From Balneolales bacterium (lineage in GTDB: Bacteria > Bacteroidota > Rhodothermia > Balneolales > Natronogracilivirgulaceae), in the NCBI GenBank assembly GCA_007135115.1, contig SLJN01000395.1, positions 1-38,038 of the forward strand: 38,038 bases of DNA. Reading direction: 5' to 3'. How positions within the stretch are numbered: position 1 is the stretch's first letter; every line of letters begins with the position of its first letter. This document shows positions 1 to 10,900 of this stretch, in pieces. Position numbers and translations under genes: made by a program. The notes under the pieces are model-generated. The model was not told the DNA's origin, made no database searches, and was given only the letters and a program-made list of their open reading frames with translations.

Positions 1-1164
1 CTTTTTGTCATCATTTTTATAGTGAGTCTGGTTTACTTTTTAAATCGCCAGGCTTTTCACACCGTATTTGAAAATCAAGAGGCTTTAGCTGAAGGCAGCG
101 AGTGGGTTGAAAAGACCTATTCACTGGGAGGGCTGGTCGACTATATCGAAGCCAATCCTGACTATGTCTCTATTGCTTCGCTCAATCTCTCCTACCCTGA
201 TCAATCAATTCATTACAATGACGATACTCCAAGAGTTCTGGGAACCGTAGGGCATTTCTCTTTGCTGGGAAGCTGGTTCGAAGCAAAGCAAGACGGTATT
301 CTGTCTGCTGATTCTTTGGTTGCTATTGAAGACATCGAACGGTTTCATCTACCTAACATTTCGGAATCAGCACACCAGGCCGGGTTAATTGCTTTGAAAG
401 ATTATGCTGAAGATGACTATGTGCCGCTGAAGGAGGTCGTGCAGGTAATGATTACCAACAACCACCTTGCATCAGCAGATTTTCTTTACGACTTACTGGG
501 TTATGAGCGAATTGATAGCTTTACGCAAAACCGTTTTGGAGGAAATGTTGAAACTCCGCTACCCTGGAGCGGCTTTTACATCCTTGCGCAACCGATGCTA
601 CATGGCAAACAAGCGGAAGAAAAACTAAACCAGCTGGCGGATCTTGATCAGGAATCTTTAACCGATTTGGTACTTGACCGATTTCAGAAATTCAAGGATG
701 ATGAGGAGTTTAAAAGCCAGGTAAATCAAGCTTTTAGCGGGGATGGTCATAATCTGAATTTTACCGAGCAGCGGCAACTTTATAATTTGACGCCTCGCGG
801 GAAAGCAAGTGCTCTTGCCAAATTCGCTCAGAAAGTTTTGGATGATGAGTTTATTTCAGAAGACGTTAGCAGGGAAATGTACGAAATGCTTAGCTGGCCG
901 CTGGAAGAACAGTCAACCCGGCAGCATCTGGAGCGATATGGCGCCGTCTATGAAAATCGTATGAGTATTCTTGGTGGTGTGGATATGGGAGAATCTAAAT
1001 ACACCGGGGAACGCTATGCGCAAGCTATACTTTACGATAATATGCCGATTGGTCTTTGGATGCATATGTCCAGCAATTTTATGAACCAGGATTATCAAAA
1101 ACGGCTGATATATGATCCGGAACTTAAAAGGCGTAGCATATCGGCTTTAGCGGATGAATCTTAG
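1..1164 (+). CDS. Serine hydrolase / class A beta-lactamase-fold protein, 5'-truncated by the window edge, catalytic motifs apparently lost
   Basis: ORF 22..1164 stays open in frame to base 1 (LFVIIFIVSLVYFLN, membrane/signal-like). 'LGTVGHFSLLGSWFEAKQDGILS' and 'LKEVVQVMITNNHLASADFLYDLLG' align by eye with class A beta-lactamase-like serine hydrolases. Confidence 0.6.
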   Translation, partial: LFVIIFIVSLVYFLNRQAFHTVFENQEALAEGSEWVEKTYSLGGLVDYIEANPDYVSIASLNLSYPDQSIHYNDDTPRVLGTVGHFSLLGSWFEAKQDGILSADSLVAIEDIERFHLPNISESAHQAGLIALKDYAEDDYVPLKEVVQVMITNNHLASADFLYDLLGYERIDSFTQNRFGGNVETPLPWSGFYILAQPMLHGKQAEEKLNQLADLDQESLTDLVLDRFQKFKDDEEFKSQVNQAFSGDGHNLNFTEQRQLYNLTPRGKASALAKFAQKVLDDEFISEDVSREMYEMLSWPLEEQSTRQHLERYGAVYENRMSILGGVDMGESKYTGERYAQAILYDNMPIGLWMHMSSNFMNQDYQKRLIYDPELKRRSISALADES

Positions 1165-1283
1165 TATCGTATTGCTCTGCACTTGTTTTAAAAATTTCGC
1201 TTATTTGGATGTAATAGGTGCTGAGCGTTACCGAAATAAAACTCATCGCGGTGATTAACCTTCTATCTAAAAAAGAGTCTATT

Positions 1284-1994
1284 ATGTATAGCAAGCTAAC
1301 TTTAAATCTCGATCAGTTTATAAAATATCAGCTTGAGCAGTACAGGCAGGTACCGGTAAAGAAAAAAGAAATTCGACCGGTAATAACCATTTCTCGTGAG
1401 TTCGGCTGTGAAGGTTTTCCCGTTGCGAAATTATTGGCTGAAAAACTCAAGAGTGAATCCAAACTTGAGTGGCTGATTTACAACCGTGAGCTGGTCGACC
1501 GCTTCTCCGACACTACCGAATTTGATAATGAGTTGATGGAATCCCTCAGTAAACAACAACGCTCACAGGTTGATCAGTTTGTCGATCATATACTGGCGCA
1601 TAAGCCCAATAATTATGCCCTTTATAAAAAGATGGCTCGTAGTGTAAAAGCTCTGTCAGAGCGGGGATACTGTATCATTGTGGGATCCGGAGGTGCCATT
1701 TTGACCGCTGATCTTCCCAATTGTATCCACATTCGATTGAAGGCGCCGTATTCATTTCGCATTCAACGAATAAGCCGGGAATTGCAGGTTTCTGAAAATG
1801 AAGCCCGGAAAATTATCGAAAATAATGATCAATCCCGGGTTGAGATGATTCGCAACTTTACCAAACATGAAGTAGAAGACTCGAAGTTCTACGATTTAAT
1901 CATCGATAACGAGCGGTTTAACTCCCATCAAATAACAGAACATATCATTCTTGCACTGAACCAATGCGTTCCGGGCTGGCAGCCGAAATCCTGA
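1284..1994 (+). CDS. Cytidylate kinase-like family protein
   Basis: 'VITISREFGCEGFPVAKLLAEKL' and 'RISRELQVSENEARKIIENNDQSR' are typical of this family. ATG at 1284 preferred over the ORF-track start 1218. Confidence 0.8.
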   Translation: MYSKLTLNLDQFIKYQLEQYRQVPVKKKEIRPVITISREFGCEGFPVAKLLAEKLKSESKLEWLIYNRELVDRFSDTTEFDNELMESLSKQQRSQVDQFVDHILAHKPNNYALYKKMARSVKALSERGYCIIVGSGGAILTADLPNCIHIRLKAPYSFRIQRISRELQVSENEARKIIENNDQSRVEMIRNFTKHEVEDSKFYDLIIDNERFNSHQITEHIILALNQCVPGWQPKS

Positions 1995-2061
1995 TTTCGT
2001 ATATACGCTGCGGTAGGCGGCTGCGTAATTCTACCGGTAATCGATATACTACTTAATACAC

Positions 2062-2550
2062 ATGAATAACCCGCATCAATTTTGGCATTTGTTCTGGATC
2101 GTACCGGCCGGCTTACTCTATCTGATGATTCAGCAAGGTACGGTCTTACACGGTTTGCAGAATACCTACAACGAAGGTGAGATGTATCTGGCCGAAGTTA
2201 TTGATTTTGAAATCAAACAGATTGCCGCTCAAACCAACGGTCATCTTACCCTTGAGTTTGAGCCGGATAGCGGTGAGCTTATTCAGCGTCAGCTATCGCA
2301 ACCTATACAGAATGCCGCTCAGCTTCAAAATACCACGCACGTACCAATCCAGTATCTGGAAAGCAGTTTTCAACCAATCGTCATGATTCCGATTTATGAA
2401 TTTCACCGAAATATGGTGATGGCCAATATCGGAATTGCGTTTATTGCTTTTATGATCACAGGTTACCTGGGGTATCGTGCAAGCTCTTTTGCCCGCAAGA
2501 AGACCGCAGAAGATTCCGGTCCGGTTGAATATGAAATTGTGGATGCATGA
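2062..2550 (+). CDS. Hypothetical membrane protein
   Basis: Two hydrophobic segments. Stop overlaps the next start (ATGA, 2547-2550). Confidence 0.65.
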   Translation: MNNPHQFWHLFWIVPAGLLYLMIQQGTVLHGLQNTYNEGEMYLAEVIDFEIKQIAAQTNGHLTLEFEPDSGELIQRQLSQPIQNAAQLQNTTHVPIQYLESSFQPIVMIPIYEFHRNMVMANIGIAFIAFMITGYLGYRASSFARKKTAEDSGPVEYEIVDA

Positions 2551-3332
2551 TTACCGGTATTCCGCAGCTTTTTCTGATCCCAACCCCTCTTGGTAAAACT
2601 CCTGCGAATAACTCGATTCCACCCGATGTCATCAGGCAGATTCACGAGTTGGATACTTTTTTTGTAGAATCGGTACCGGCCGCCCGGCGGTTTTTGCAGT
2701 GGATCGAGCATCCGGTTCCGGAATATGAATGGAAACTTTATCTGCTGACAAAAAAAACATCCGCCAAAGAAATTGCCGAATACCTTGATGTCATCCGTGA
2801 CACTGGAGCAACCGGCATCTTTTCCGAGGCCGGAAGCCCCGCTGTAGCAGACCCGGGCGCTGATTTGGTCCGTCGGGCTCATCAACAGGGAATCCAGGTA
2901 ACCCCACTGACCGGCCCTTCATCGATCATCCTTGCGCTGATGGCATCGGGCGGAAACGGTCAGCAGTTTGCATTTCACGGCTATCTGCCCAGAGAGTCTC
3001 AGCAAACCAGGCAATCCATTTCCTCCATCGAGCGAAAGGCGGTTTCCGACGGATACACCCATTTGTTTATGGAAACCCCGCATCGTTCGCCGCAGCTTTG
3101 GCAGGATTTACTCGAAACGCTCAATCCGAAAACGATACTCGGGTTCGGACAAAACCTTACCTTGCCAAATGAATATACCGCTGCGAAAGAGGTAGGGGCA
3201 TGGAGAGCCGAGTCTGCCGACCTCCCGGCTGAACCTGCTATATTTTTTATCTATCGCAACCCGGAGGTGAAATCATTTTCCGGTAAAAAAGGCTACGGCA
3301 AGAAGAAAGGGCGAAAGAAGGGTAAGTTTTAG
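2547..3332 (+). CDS. SAM-dependent methyltransferase, RsmI-like (tetrapyrrole methylase fold)
   Basis: 'LFLIPTPLGKTPANNSIPPDVIRQI...TFFVES', 'GIFSEAGSPAVADPGADLVRRAHQ', 'TGPSSIILALMASG'; lysine-rich C-terminal tail. Confidence 0.82.
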   Translation: MITGIPQLFLIPTPLGKTPANNSIPPDVIRQIHELDTFFVESVPAARRFLQWIEHPVPEYEWKLYLLTKKTSAKEIAEYLDVIRDTGATGIFSEAGSPAVADPGADLVRRAHQQGIQVTPLTGPSSIILALMASGGNGQQFAFHGYLPRESQQTRQSISSIERKAVSDGYTHLFMETPHRSPQLWQDLLETLNPKTILGFGQNLTLPNEYTAAKEVGAWRAESADLPAEPAIFFIYRNPEVKSFSGKKGYGKKKGRKKGKF

Positions 3333-3360
3333 TGTTGAAACCGTCCCCATCAAGTTTGGG

Positions 3361-4143
3361 CTAACTCAGCGGTTCCAACAGCTCAATCACTTCATCATGA
3401 CCGTTTTGCCGGGCTATATCCAACGCGCGGTCCCCGTAATCGTTTCGGAGTTCGGTGTCGGCACCGTATTCAATGAGCATTTCAATAATTTCGACATAGC
3501 CCATTTCAGCCGCGTACATCATTGCGGTGAAACCGTCTTCTACTTGCTCATCATATTCAGAACCTTCCTCAAGCAAAAGCTCTACAATCTCGGAGTTCCC
3601 TCCATAAGCTGCATTGATGAGAGCCGTACCTCCCTGTGCATTGCGGGCAACGACATTGGCATCATGCTCCAAAAGCAGTTTCACCGTCTCGACATGTCCG
3701 CCGTGTGCGGCATACATTAAAGGAGTCAGGCGGCGTTCTTCTTCACGTGAATCAACGTAGGCGCCTTCTTCGAGGAGTATTTCTGCAATTTCGGTATGTC
3801 CGTTTTGAGCTGCCAGGATGATGGGAGTTTGCCCGTATACATCATAGACATCAAGATAGGCGCCTTCATCGACCAGGTACTCCACCATTTCCGTTTCACC
3901 GGCTTCGACGGCTGCAGTAAGGGGGGCTTGTTCCAGGCTGTTTTTATCATCGATATCAAAATCGGAATCCAGAAAATATCCCACAATTTCGACCTCTCCT
4001 TCTCTGGCATAATCGACCATGGCTTCGGTGGTCTTTTCGATATCTTTTCGGGAAAGTTCTTCCTTTGAATCCGTAGAACAGGAAAGAACTAATACCGAGG
4101 TCAGAATGATGAGGACTATCCGATTGTTTAAAGATGATAACAT
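3361..4143 (-). CDS. Ankyrin repeat-containing lipoprotein
   Basis: Lipobox 'LVLSCS'; repeated 'TPLMYAAHGGHVETVKLLLEHDANV' ankyrin units. Confidence 0.88.
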   Translation of the reverse strand: MLSSLNNRIVLIILTSVLVLSCSTDSKEELSRKDIEKTTEAMVDYAREGEVEIVGYFLDSDFDIDDKNSLEQAPLTAAVEAGETEMVEYLVDEGAYLDVYDVYGQTPIILAAQNGHTEIAEILLEEGAYVDSREEERRLTPLMYAAHGGHVETVKLLLEHDANVVARNAQGGTALINAAYGGNSEIVELLLEEGSEYDEQVEDGFTAMMYAAEMGYVEIIEMLIEYGADTELRNDYGDRALDIARQNGHDEVIELLEPLS

Positions 4144-4235
4144 AATGCTTAGTTTTTTATCACATCCGTAATTTTTGAGGATGTATAACCTGTTTTGATA
4201 CGAAATTTGAAACCTTAATAGTAGCTGTTACCTGT

Positions 4236-4634
4236 ATGGACAAAGTAAAAAAAACCGAAGAAGAATGGGCCAAAGAATTAACCCCGGAGCAATATCGTAT
4301 TTTGCGCCAAAAAGGTACAGAACGGGCATTTACCGGTGAATATAACGAATCCCCCGGAAAAGGAGTTTACCGGTGTGCAGGTTGCGGCAACCCCCTGTTT
4401 CACTCCGATACTAAATACAACTCCGGATCCGGCTGGCCGAGCTTTTACGCCCCCTATGATCCCGAACATGTTGATGAAGAAGAGGATCACTCATTTGCAA
4501 TGGTGCGCACGGAAGTGCTGTGTTCAAAATGTGACGGACACCTCGGTCACGTTTTTAATGATGGCCCTCAGCCTACCGGCCTTCGTTATTGCGTAAACTC
4601 TGCATCTTTAAAATTCGACCCGGATGAAAGCTGA
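4236..4634 (+). CDS. msrB: Peptide-methionine (R)-S-oxide reductase MsrB
   Basis: Zn motifs CAGC and CSKC, '[10 protein letters not shown]', '[25 protein letters not shown]' with the catalytic Cys in RYCVNS. Confidence 0.96.
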   Translation: MDKVKKTEEEWAKELTPEQYRILRQKGTERAFTGEYNESPGKGVYRCAGCGNPLFHSDTKYNSGSGWPSFYAPYDPEHVDEEEDHSFAMVRTEVLCSKCDGHLGHVFNDGPQPTGLRYCVNSASLKFDPDES

Positions 4635-5201
4635 TCAAAGTCGATCATGCCTGATAATATCGTAACCTATACTGGGCATCTCCGCCTCGTGACGCTCTTC
4701 CTCGGATTGCCGGAAATAATGGGTGCGTACGAATGTGTTGATGATTGAAAACAGTTCTTCGGTATTCTGAAGGATTTCCGGTTCACGGTATTCCTGACTG
4801 CGAATGACCGATTCACCGTCTTCATCCAGATAATCTCTTAAAACGCGTTCATCCTCGACGATCAACGTGTAAGATGAACCCGGAATCGCCCGGTCTGTTC
4901 CGGATTGATATTGAATAATTTTTAATTCTTGTATATCACCTTCAAAGGTAAATTCAAACAGAAAAATACTGCCGTCGAATTCAATTTCCTCTTTGATGAT
5001 ATCCTGCTGAATATAGTCATCTACGGCAAACTCTACTCTTCTTTCGGACCACTCCGAAATGCCAACTTGCTCTCCACCATAATGAATAGGCTTGCCGGTG
5101 AGGTGTTCGCCGTCAACAATCTCCTCTGTAGTACTGCAGGCCGAAGTTAGCGCTAATAGCGTAATTACAATTATGGAAAATAGAAAAAGGCGGTAGCTCA
5201 T
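4635..5201 (-). CDS. Hypothetical lipoprotein
   Basis: Signal peptide with lipobox 'LTSAC'; start moved to the internal ATG at 5201. Confidence 0.6.
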   Translation of the reverse strand: MSYRLFLFSIIVITLLALTSACSTTEEIVDGEHLTGKPIHYGGEQVGISEWSERRVEFAVDDYIQQDIIKEEIEFDGSIFLFEFTFEGDIQELKIIQYQSGTDRAIPGSSYTLIVEDERVLRDYLDEDGESVIRSQEYREPEILQNTEELFSIINTFVRTHYFRQSEEERHEAEMPSIGYDIIRHDRL

Positions 5202-5435
5202 GAGGTTACTGCAATAGCCAGTCAGGTCAAGTTTCTCGATTGTCGAATTCATCCAATGAAGTTGGGGTGATGATTAAAAATACGAGATTGACCCGATTCC
5301 CTAAAATTTTACTTGAGATTAAACGGGTAGCGGCCCTCCTGTCCTGTACATTGCTTATGCCGGAGTTTCATTTTGATGTTTTGTATCCGGTTTTATTGGA
5401 AAGAAATGCGGGCTAATGCAGGCTTTTAAAAATAT

Positions 5436-5471
5436 AAAAAGCCGTTCCAGTTCTCACTGAAACGGCTTTTG
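5436..5471 (-). terminator. Rho-independent terminator downstream of the 5520-6380 lipoprotein gene
   Basis: aaaagccgttccag-ttct-cactgaaacggctttt hairpin with T-tract on the minus strand. Confidence 0.8.
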
Positions 5472-5519
5472 AGGTCCCTCCCCTGTATGTAGTTATTGGC
5501 AAAAAAGGATCGGGAAGGA

Positions 5520-6380
5520 CTATTCAAGTTCCTGGCAAGCTACCAGATCGTCGCCCATCAGGCCATCATCATATACTCTTACATGTATTTCATCGGCCTG
5601 AAAGAGTCTGACATCAACTTCGGCTTCTGCTGAAGCACTATGCTCCTCTTCTTCGGTTTCCATTTCAGGATAGTCTTCTTCCTGGCCGATAAGATCACCG
5701 GGGTCGTCGCAAGAGTCACGATAAATGCCCCACTGGTAGGATTCTTCTTCGGCAAGCTCATCAAGACTGATATCTGCGACGAACATTTCATCCGGAGCGA
5801 AACCTTCTACTTCGATGCTACCTTCGACATCTTCGTAGTCTTCGGTGCCTTCGAGATCCGCGCTGAATTCGACATCCTGTTTTTCAACATCGACATCGAG
5901 AACCGACATATTGGGTGCCGCTCTTAGCTCATCGCCATCTTCCAGGATCAACTGAAAAAACAGTTCATCCCGATTTTCGAAGGCATCAGCCAATATTTCA
6001 ACATCTACTTCGGCGCTGCTGCTGTTGGCAGAAATCGTGACCGAAGTTGATGCCAATTCAAAATGCTCACCTTCTACGGCTTCGGACGCATCTTCATTAA
6101 CAGACACCGAAACGGATCTGTCTGAATCAGCATGAGCTCCGATTAGTTGAACTTCATAACTGTGAACTTCACTTTCCTCCTGATCCGCATCAAGGGTGAT
6201 GCCATCAGACAAAGATGAAGTTGAACGATCCGGCGGAGCCCACTCGACCTGGTTCGCTTCGCTCAGGTCAAAATCCTGCTCTTCAAAACACCCCCACATC
6301 ACCAGCGGAAGAATAAGAAGAGCTCCAAACTTTAGTACATTTCTATGTTTCATAAACTTCAAATAATTTCTTGGTTCCAA
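5520..6380 (-). CDS. SusCD-associated lipoprotein with a Calx-beta/DUF4843-like region and a C-terminal Cu/Zn-SOD-like domain (triad 1)
   Basis: Lipobox 'LVMWGC'; 'EDASEAVEGEHFELASTSVTISANSSSAEVDVEIL' region; C-terminal 117 aa homologous to 11738-12595. Confidence 0.7.
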   Translation of the reverse strand: MEPRNYLKFMKHRNVLKFGALLILPLVMWGCFEEQDFDLSEANQVEWAPPDRSTSSLSDGITLDADQEESEVHSYEVQLIGAHADSDRSVSVSVNEDASEAVEGEHFELASTSVTISANSSSAEVDVEILADAFENRDELFFQLILEDGDELRAAPNMSVLDVDVEKQDVEFSADLEGTEDYEDVEGSIEVEGFAPDEMFVADISLDELAEEESYQWGIYRDSCDDPGDLIGQEEDYPEMETEEEEHSASAEAEVDVRLFQADEIHVRVYDDGLMGDDLVACQELE

Positions 6381-6461
6381 TTTCTATTTGAAACTGAGGT
6401 TTTCAGTTACCCCTTCACCGCAAAAAGAGTTCGCGGTGAAGAGGCAGCGCTGAAATGAGAA

Positions 6462-7871
6462 TCAGTATCCAGGGTTGTCATCGAGATCCGGGTTATTTTC
6501 CACTTCGCTGGATGGCAATGTTGACAGCACCCGGAAATCATCGTAGGGTAATGTCGGAAGTCCATCCTGCTTCGTGATATCCATAGCGCGGCGCTTCAGG
6601 TCATAGAATCGATGTCCTTCGAAGTTGAGTTCTCGCCGACGCTCAGGGAAAACCTCATCTACAATGAAATCCACAGCATCGTTGTACCCGCTAACCGGAC
6701 CAATACCGCGTGCTTCCCGTACGGTATTGAGTGCATCATGTGCGTCATCAAAATTGCCCAATTCAGCATGAGCTTCTGCTTTGATGAGATACATTTCCGG
6801 AACGCGGATCAAAGGAACATTGTCATCGAATGCACCAGTGCTGCAATTCCACTTCAGGGTGTACCAGTAGCCATCCGTATGTTCGGCAAACAGGTTAAAT
6901 CTCCAGTCATCTTCATCGAAGAGATCCAGCAGATTTTGTGAAGGAATCACATCATGCCAGTGCTGTGGATTGGTATACGGGCACAAACCAACGTTGGAAC
7001 CAAGACTTTCCTCAACCGGGTCGATATTCAATTCCATAATGGACTCTTCATTCGGCGTCTCGGAAAACGGGTTTCCGTCGGTGAATGCAGATTCCTCAGT
7101 AATGAGATCGGCATCGGTTTCGGCAAGCGCAATTTCAGCATGATCAACAGCTGCCTGCCAGTTTTCCAGATACAGGTTGATCCTGGCAAGAAGCCCGTGA
7201 GCTCCGGCATAATTTGCGAAGTATACCCCGCGATCATCGTCTGCAAGTTGTTCGGCGGCGTACTCTAAATCATCCAGAGCTTGCTGATACACCTCGGAAT
7301 TCGAACTTCGTGCACGCAGGTCGGCCTGATCCCGGTCGCGAGTAGGCTCTGTGCGGATAATGGCACTTTGCGTCCAACCATCTACTTCTCTTCCGGGCTC
7401 GTAACCATAGGTTCGAGCAAGGTCGAAATAGGCAAACCCACGCTGAAAGTGAGACTCACCATCAAGGCGCTGGCGTACATCATCGGGCGCATCAACGGTT
7501 TCAATGCCGTCGATTACGTAATTGGCTTCGTTGATGGTGTTATAGACCGTATTCCAGAAGGTAATATGGGATCCCTGGGAGTTTACAGCCATACCATCGT
7601 ATCGCCCGGAGGTATTCGGATGCTGGTCGGTATTATCCGCCAATACATCAGGACCGAGCGTGATCTCCCGTCCATACCGCCATTCACTTTGAAGGCGGTT
7701 ATAGACAGAAGTCATAATTGCTTCAATCCCGTCGATGCTTTCCTGAGCAGTTTCAGGATCTACTTCGGTGGAAGGGTGGGTTTCCAGCAGGTCATCACAA
7801 CCCGCAATGAGAGCAACCCCCATCACGAAAAGACCTATTCTACTTAAGTATTTCCACATAATTTTGTACAT
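6462..7871 (-). CDS. RagB/SusD family outer membrane lipoprotein (triad 1)
   Basis: Lipobox 'IAGCDDLLETHP', 'SVYNRLQSEWRYGREITLGPDVLADN', 'RRRELNFEGHRFYDLKR' near the C-terminus. Confidence 0.93.
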   Translation of the reverse strand: MYKIMWKYLSRIGLFVMGVALIAGCDDLLETHPSTEVDPETAQESIDGIEAIMTSVYNRLQSEWRYGREITLGPDVLADNTDQHPNTSGRYDGMAVNSQGSHITFWNTVYNTINEANYVIDGIETVDAPDDVRQRLDGESHFQRGFAYFDLARTYGYEPGREVDGWTQSAIIRTEPTRDRDQADLRARSSNSEVYQQALDDLEYAAEQLADDDRGVYFANYAGAHGLLARINLYLENWQAAVDHAEIALAETDADLITEESAFTDGNPFSETPNEESIMELNIDPVEESLGSNVGLCPYTNPQHWHDVIPSQNLLDLFDEDDWRFNLFAEHTDGYWYTLKWNCSTGAFDDNVPLIRVPEMYLIKAEAHAELGNFDDAHDALNTVREARGIGPVSGYNDAVDFIVDEVFPERRRELNFEGHRFYDLKRRAMDITKQDGLPTLPYDDFRVLSTLPSSEVENNPDLDDNPGY

Positions 7872-7903
7872 AATTTGATTCAGAATTTCGGTGATCCGGC
7901 TGA

Positions 7904-10900
7904 TTAGAAATTGATTTCAATTCCGCCTTCCAGAGTACGCGGTTGCGGAAAATAGGTTTGTCCACGATCGAAAACCTCCGGATCAAGCCCGGGGTACTCC
8001 GTCCAGGTAACCATGTTTTCGCTTTGTACGAAGACGGTAGCCGCGCCTAAGCCCAACCTGTTAGCGAGTTCTGCTGGCAAGGCGTAGTTCAGCTGTACGT
8101 TTTTCAACCGGATGTAGGAACCATCAAACAGTCGGCGGTCGGACCATGCGTTGTGATCGGTTCCACCAGGAAATGCACCCTGATTGTAGGCTTTCGGGAT
8201 ATCGGTAACCTGACCGGGCTCGGTCCATCGATTCAGCATATCCGGCGAAAGTACCCGACCACGGTGTGGTGCGAGGTGGAAGTTTGAATACTGCTCATCA
8301 AGGATGGTGCTGCCGTATTCATACTGGAAGAGAATATCCAGTGATACCGGTCCGTAGGAGAACTCATTACTCCATCCGCCGTAGTAATCCGGCATCATAC
8401 TGCCGGCAGCGAAATAGTCAGCTGTTCCAACAGAATAGGTCAGTTCACCATTTTGATCATACCAGAGTGCCCGGCCGTCAGCGGGGTTAACACCGGCATA
8501 ATTTCGAACCCACCATTGATGACGCTCATCACCGACGATGATTCTTGAAGCTGCTACGTTGGGGTCACTCATCCACTCCTGCTCACCTTCAAGCTCCAGT
8601 ACTTCACTTTGCTGGAAAGTGATGTTAAAGTCACTGGCCCACATGAACCGGCCGGCGTCAACAAGTACACCACCAACTTCAATTTCTATACCTTCATTAC
8701 GTACGATTCCGACATTTTCCATAATGTCGCTGAATCCACTATCCGAAGGCAACCAGCTTTCAAGCAGCAACTGCTCATTATCGGTTCGGTAGACACCGAC
8801 ATTACCGTAAAGCCGGTTACCTAAAAAAGCGAAGTCAACAGCCAGGTCGGTAGTCGCGGCCTGCTCCCAGCTTAACATGGCATTACCCAACTGCTGTGGA
8901 CGCAATCCGGTATTTCCCATATAAGTTCCGCCGGAACCGAACAGAGCTATTGAAGCGAAGTCACCGATATCGGCATTACCAGTAATACCATAGCTCACTC
9001 TCGGGCGAAGTTCATCCAACCAGCCGACATCCTGCATGAAATCTTCACGAGCGACATCCCAGGCAAGAGCACCAGAGTAGAACATTCCCCAGCGCTGATC
9101 TCCTCCGAATCGGGAGTGCCCGTCATAGCGCAGGTTTACGCTACCAAAATAGCGACGGTCGTAATTATACTGAAGTCTGGTAAAACCACCTGCAGTAGTG
9201 TATTCACTTGTTCTACCAGCTACGGCACTTGCCACACCGGCAAGGTTGAGCTGACCTAAAAGCGGGTTGGGAAGTTCTTCACCAGTAGCCGAATGGAAAT
9301 TGTAATCACGGTGACGATATTCTACACCAGCAAGTGCATTGAAGTTATGAACATCATCAAAGGTTTGACCGTAATCAGCTACAAAGTTACCGCTGTAGTT
9401 CTCGGTTTCTCTTGTTCGCTCCAATACTGATCCGCCATAAGCACCATATCGTGGAATGCTCGGATTGTTGTACCGGCGATCTCTTGACATGCGATAGTCA
9501 ACATTTAACTGTGCACGCACATCAAGATTTGGAGTTACCCTGTAGGTACTTGCAAGGTTGGAAACCAACTGAAATTCCCGGCCTACACGCTCTTCTTCGT
9601 GTAGCAACTGAACAACATTATAGATAGCACCCGGCACATCCTGTGTATAGGTACCATCATCTTCATAAATGGGGAAGGTATGACGAAGGGTAACCCCACC
9701 GTGAAACGGGCTGTTAATCCAGTTTCCACCGGTCTCTGCCTGACCGTTCATAACCGAACGGGAAAGACTGAGATTCGTTTCAAATGAAAGGCGATCGGAG
9801 GCTTCATGTTCAACATTTGAACGCAAAGTCATTCGATCATAATAGGAACTGTAAAAAGTTCCCTGATGATCTTCATATCCACCCGAGACAAAGAATCGAG
9901 TAGTCTCAGTTCCCCCCTGGGCAGAGAGGCTGTACCGCTGATTATAACCCGGCCGGGTCATTCCACCGAACCAGTCATAAGTTTGCACATCATCTACGGA
10001 TTCGGCACCAGGAGAACGATATGTCTCGAAAGCACTTTGCCTTGCGGATTCAATATCCTGGCCGAGGTCTCGTGCACGGTTTTCGTAGGCTTCCATCATA
10101 AAATTCACGAAATCCGGGCCTTCCATATAATCATACTCGCGATGGAGCTGATGGACACCGCCCCTTACACTTGCTGTAAAGTTCGTTACGCCTTCCTGGC
10201 CGCGACGGGTAGTAATCAGAACCACTCCGTTGGCACCCTGGGCGCCATAAATAGCAGTTGCCTCGGCGTCGCGAAGTACCTCAATGGATTCAATATCGGA
10301 AGGGTTAATACCACCGAGAACATTTGAATTGGTCGTGGCTATGTTAGACCGGAAATAATCTTCAATTGGCACTCCATCGACAATAAATAGCGGAGAGTTA
10401 CCACTATGAATAGATCCTATACCTCGAATACGGATATTGGCTGCCGCTCCTGGTTGACCACTGGAACCGACAAACTGGGTTCCGGCAGATTGCCCCTGCA
10501 GAGCCTGATCCGGGGTCTGAATGGTTCTTCCGCGAACACGTTCGCCACGTACAGAAGAAATCGCCCCGGTAACTTCTCGCCGCTCACGAATTCCATATCC
10601 GGTAACAACCAACTCATCAAGTCCAAGAGCATCGGGGACAAGCTCAACATTGAGTGTTGTCATTTCACCATCTGTAATGTCAACAGATCTTTCCTGCTCT
10701 CTGTAACCAACAAATGAGAAGATTACGGAATAACTGCCGGGTTCAAGACCTGTTAGTTCATAATTACCCTCAGCATCGGAAGTAGTACCGACCTCGAGAG
10801 CATCTATTCGAACAGTTGCCCCCGGCAACTCCTCACCATCATCTGCATCATAAATAGTTCCTTGTACACCGGTTTGCTGTGCAAACGCAGTAAAAGGCAC

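Noticed and set aside
2463-2885. 140-aa minus-strand ORF
   Set aside because: Overlaps two well-supported plus-strand genes coupled by ATGA; no homology signal.
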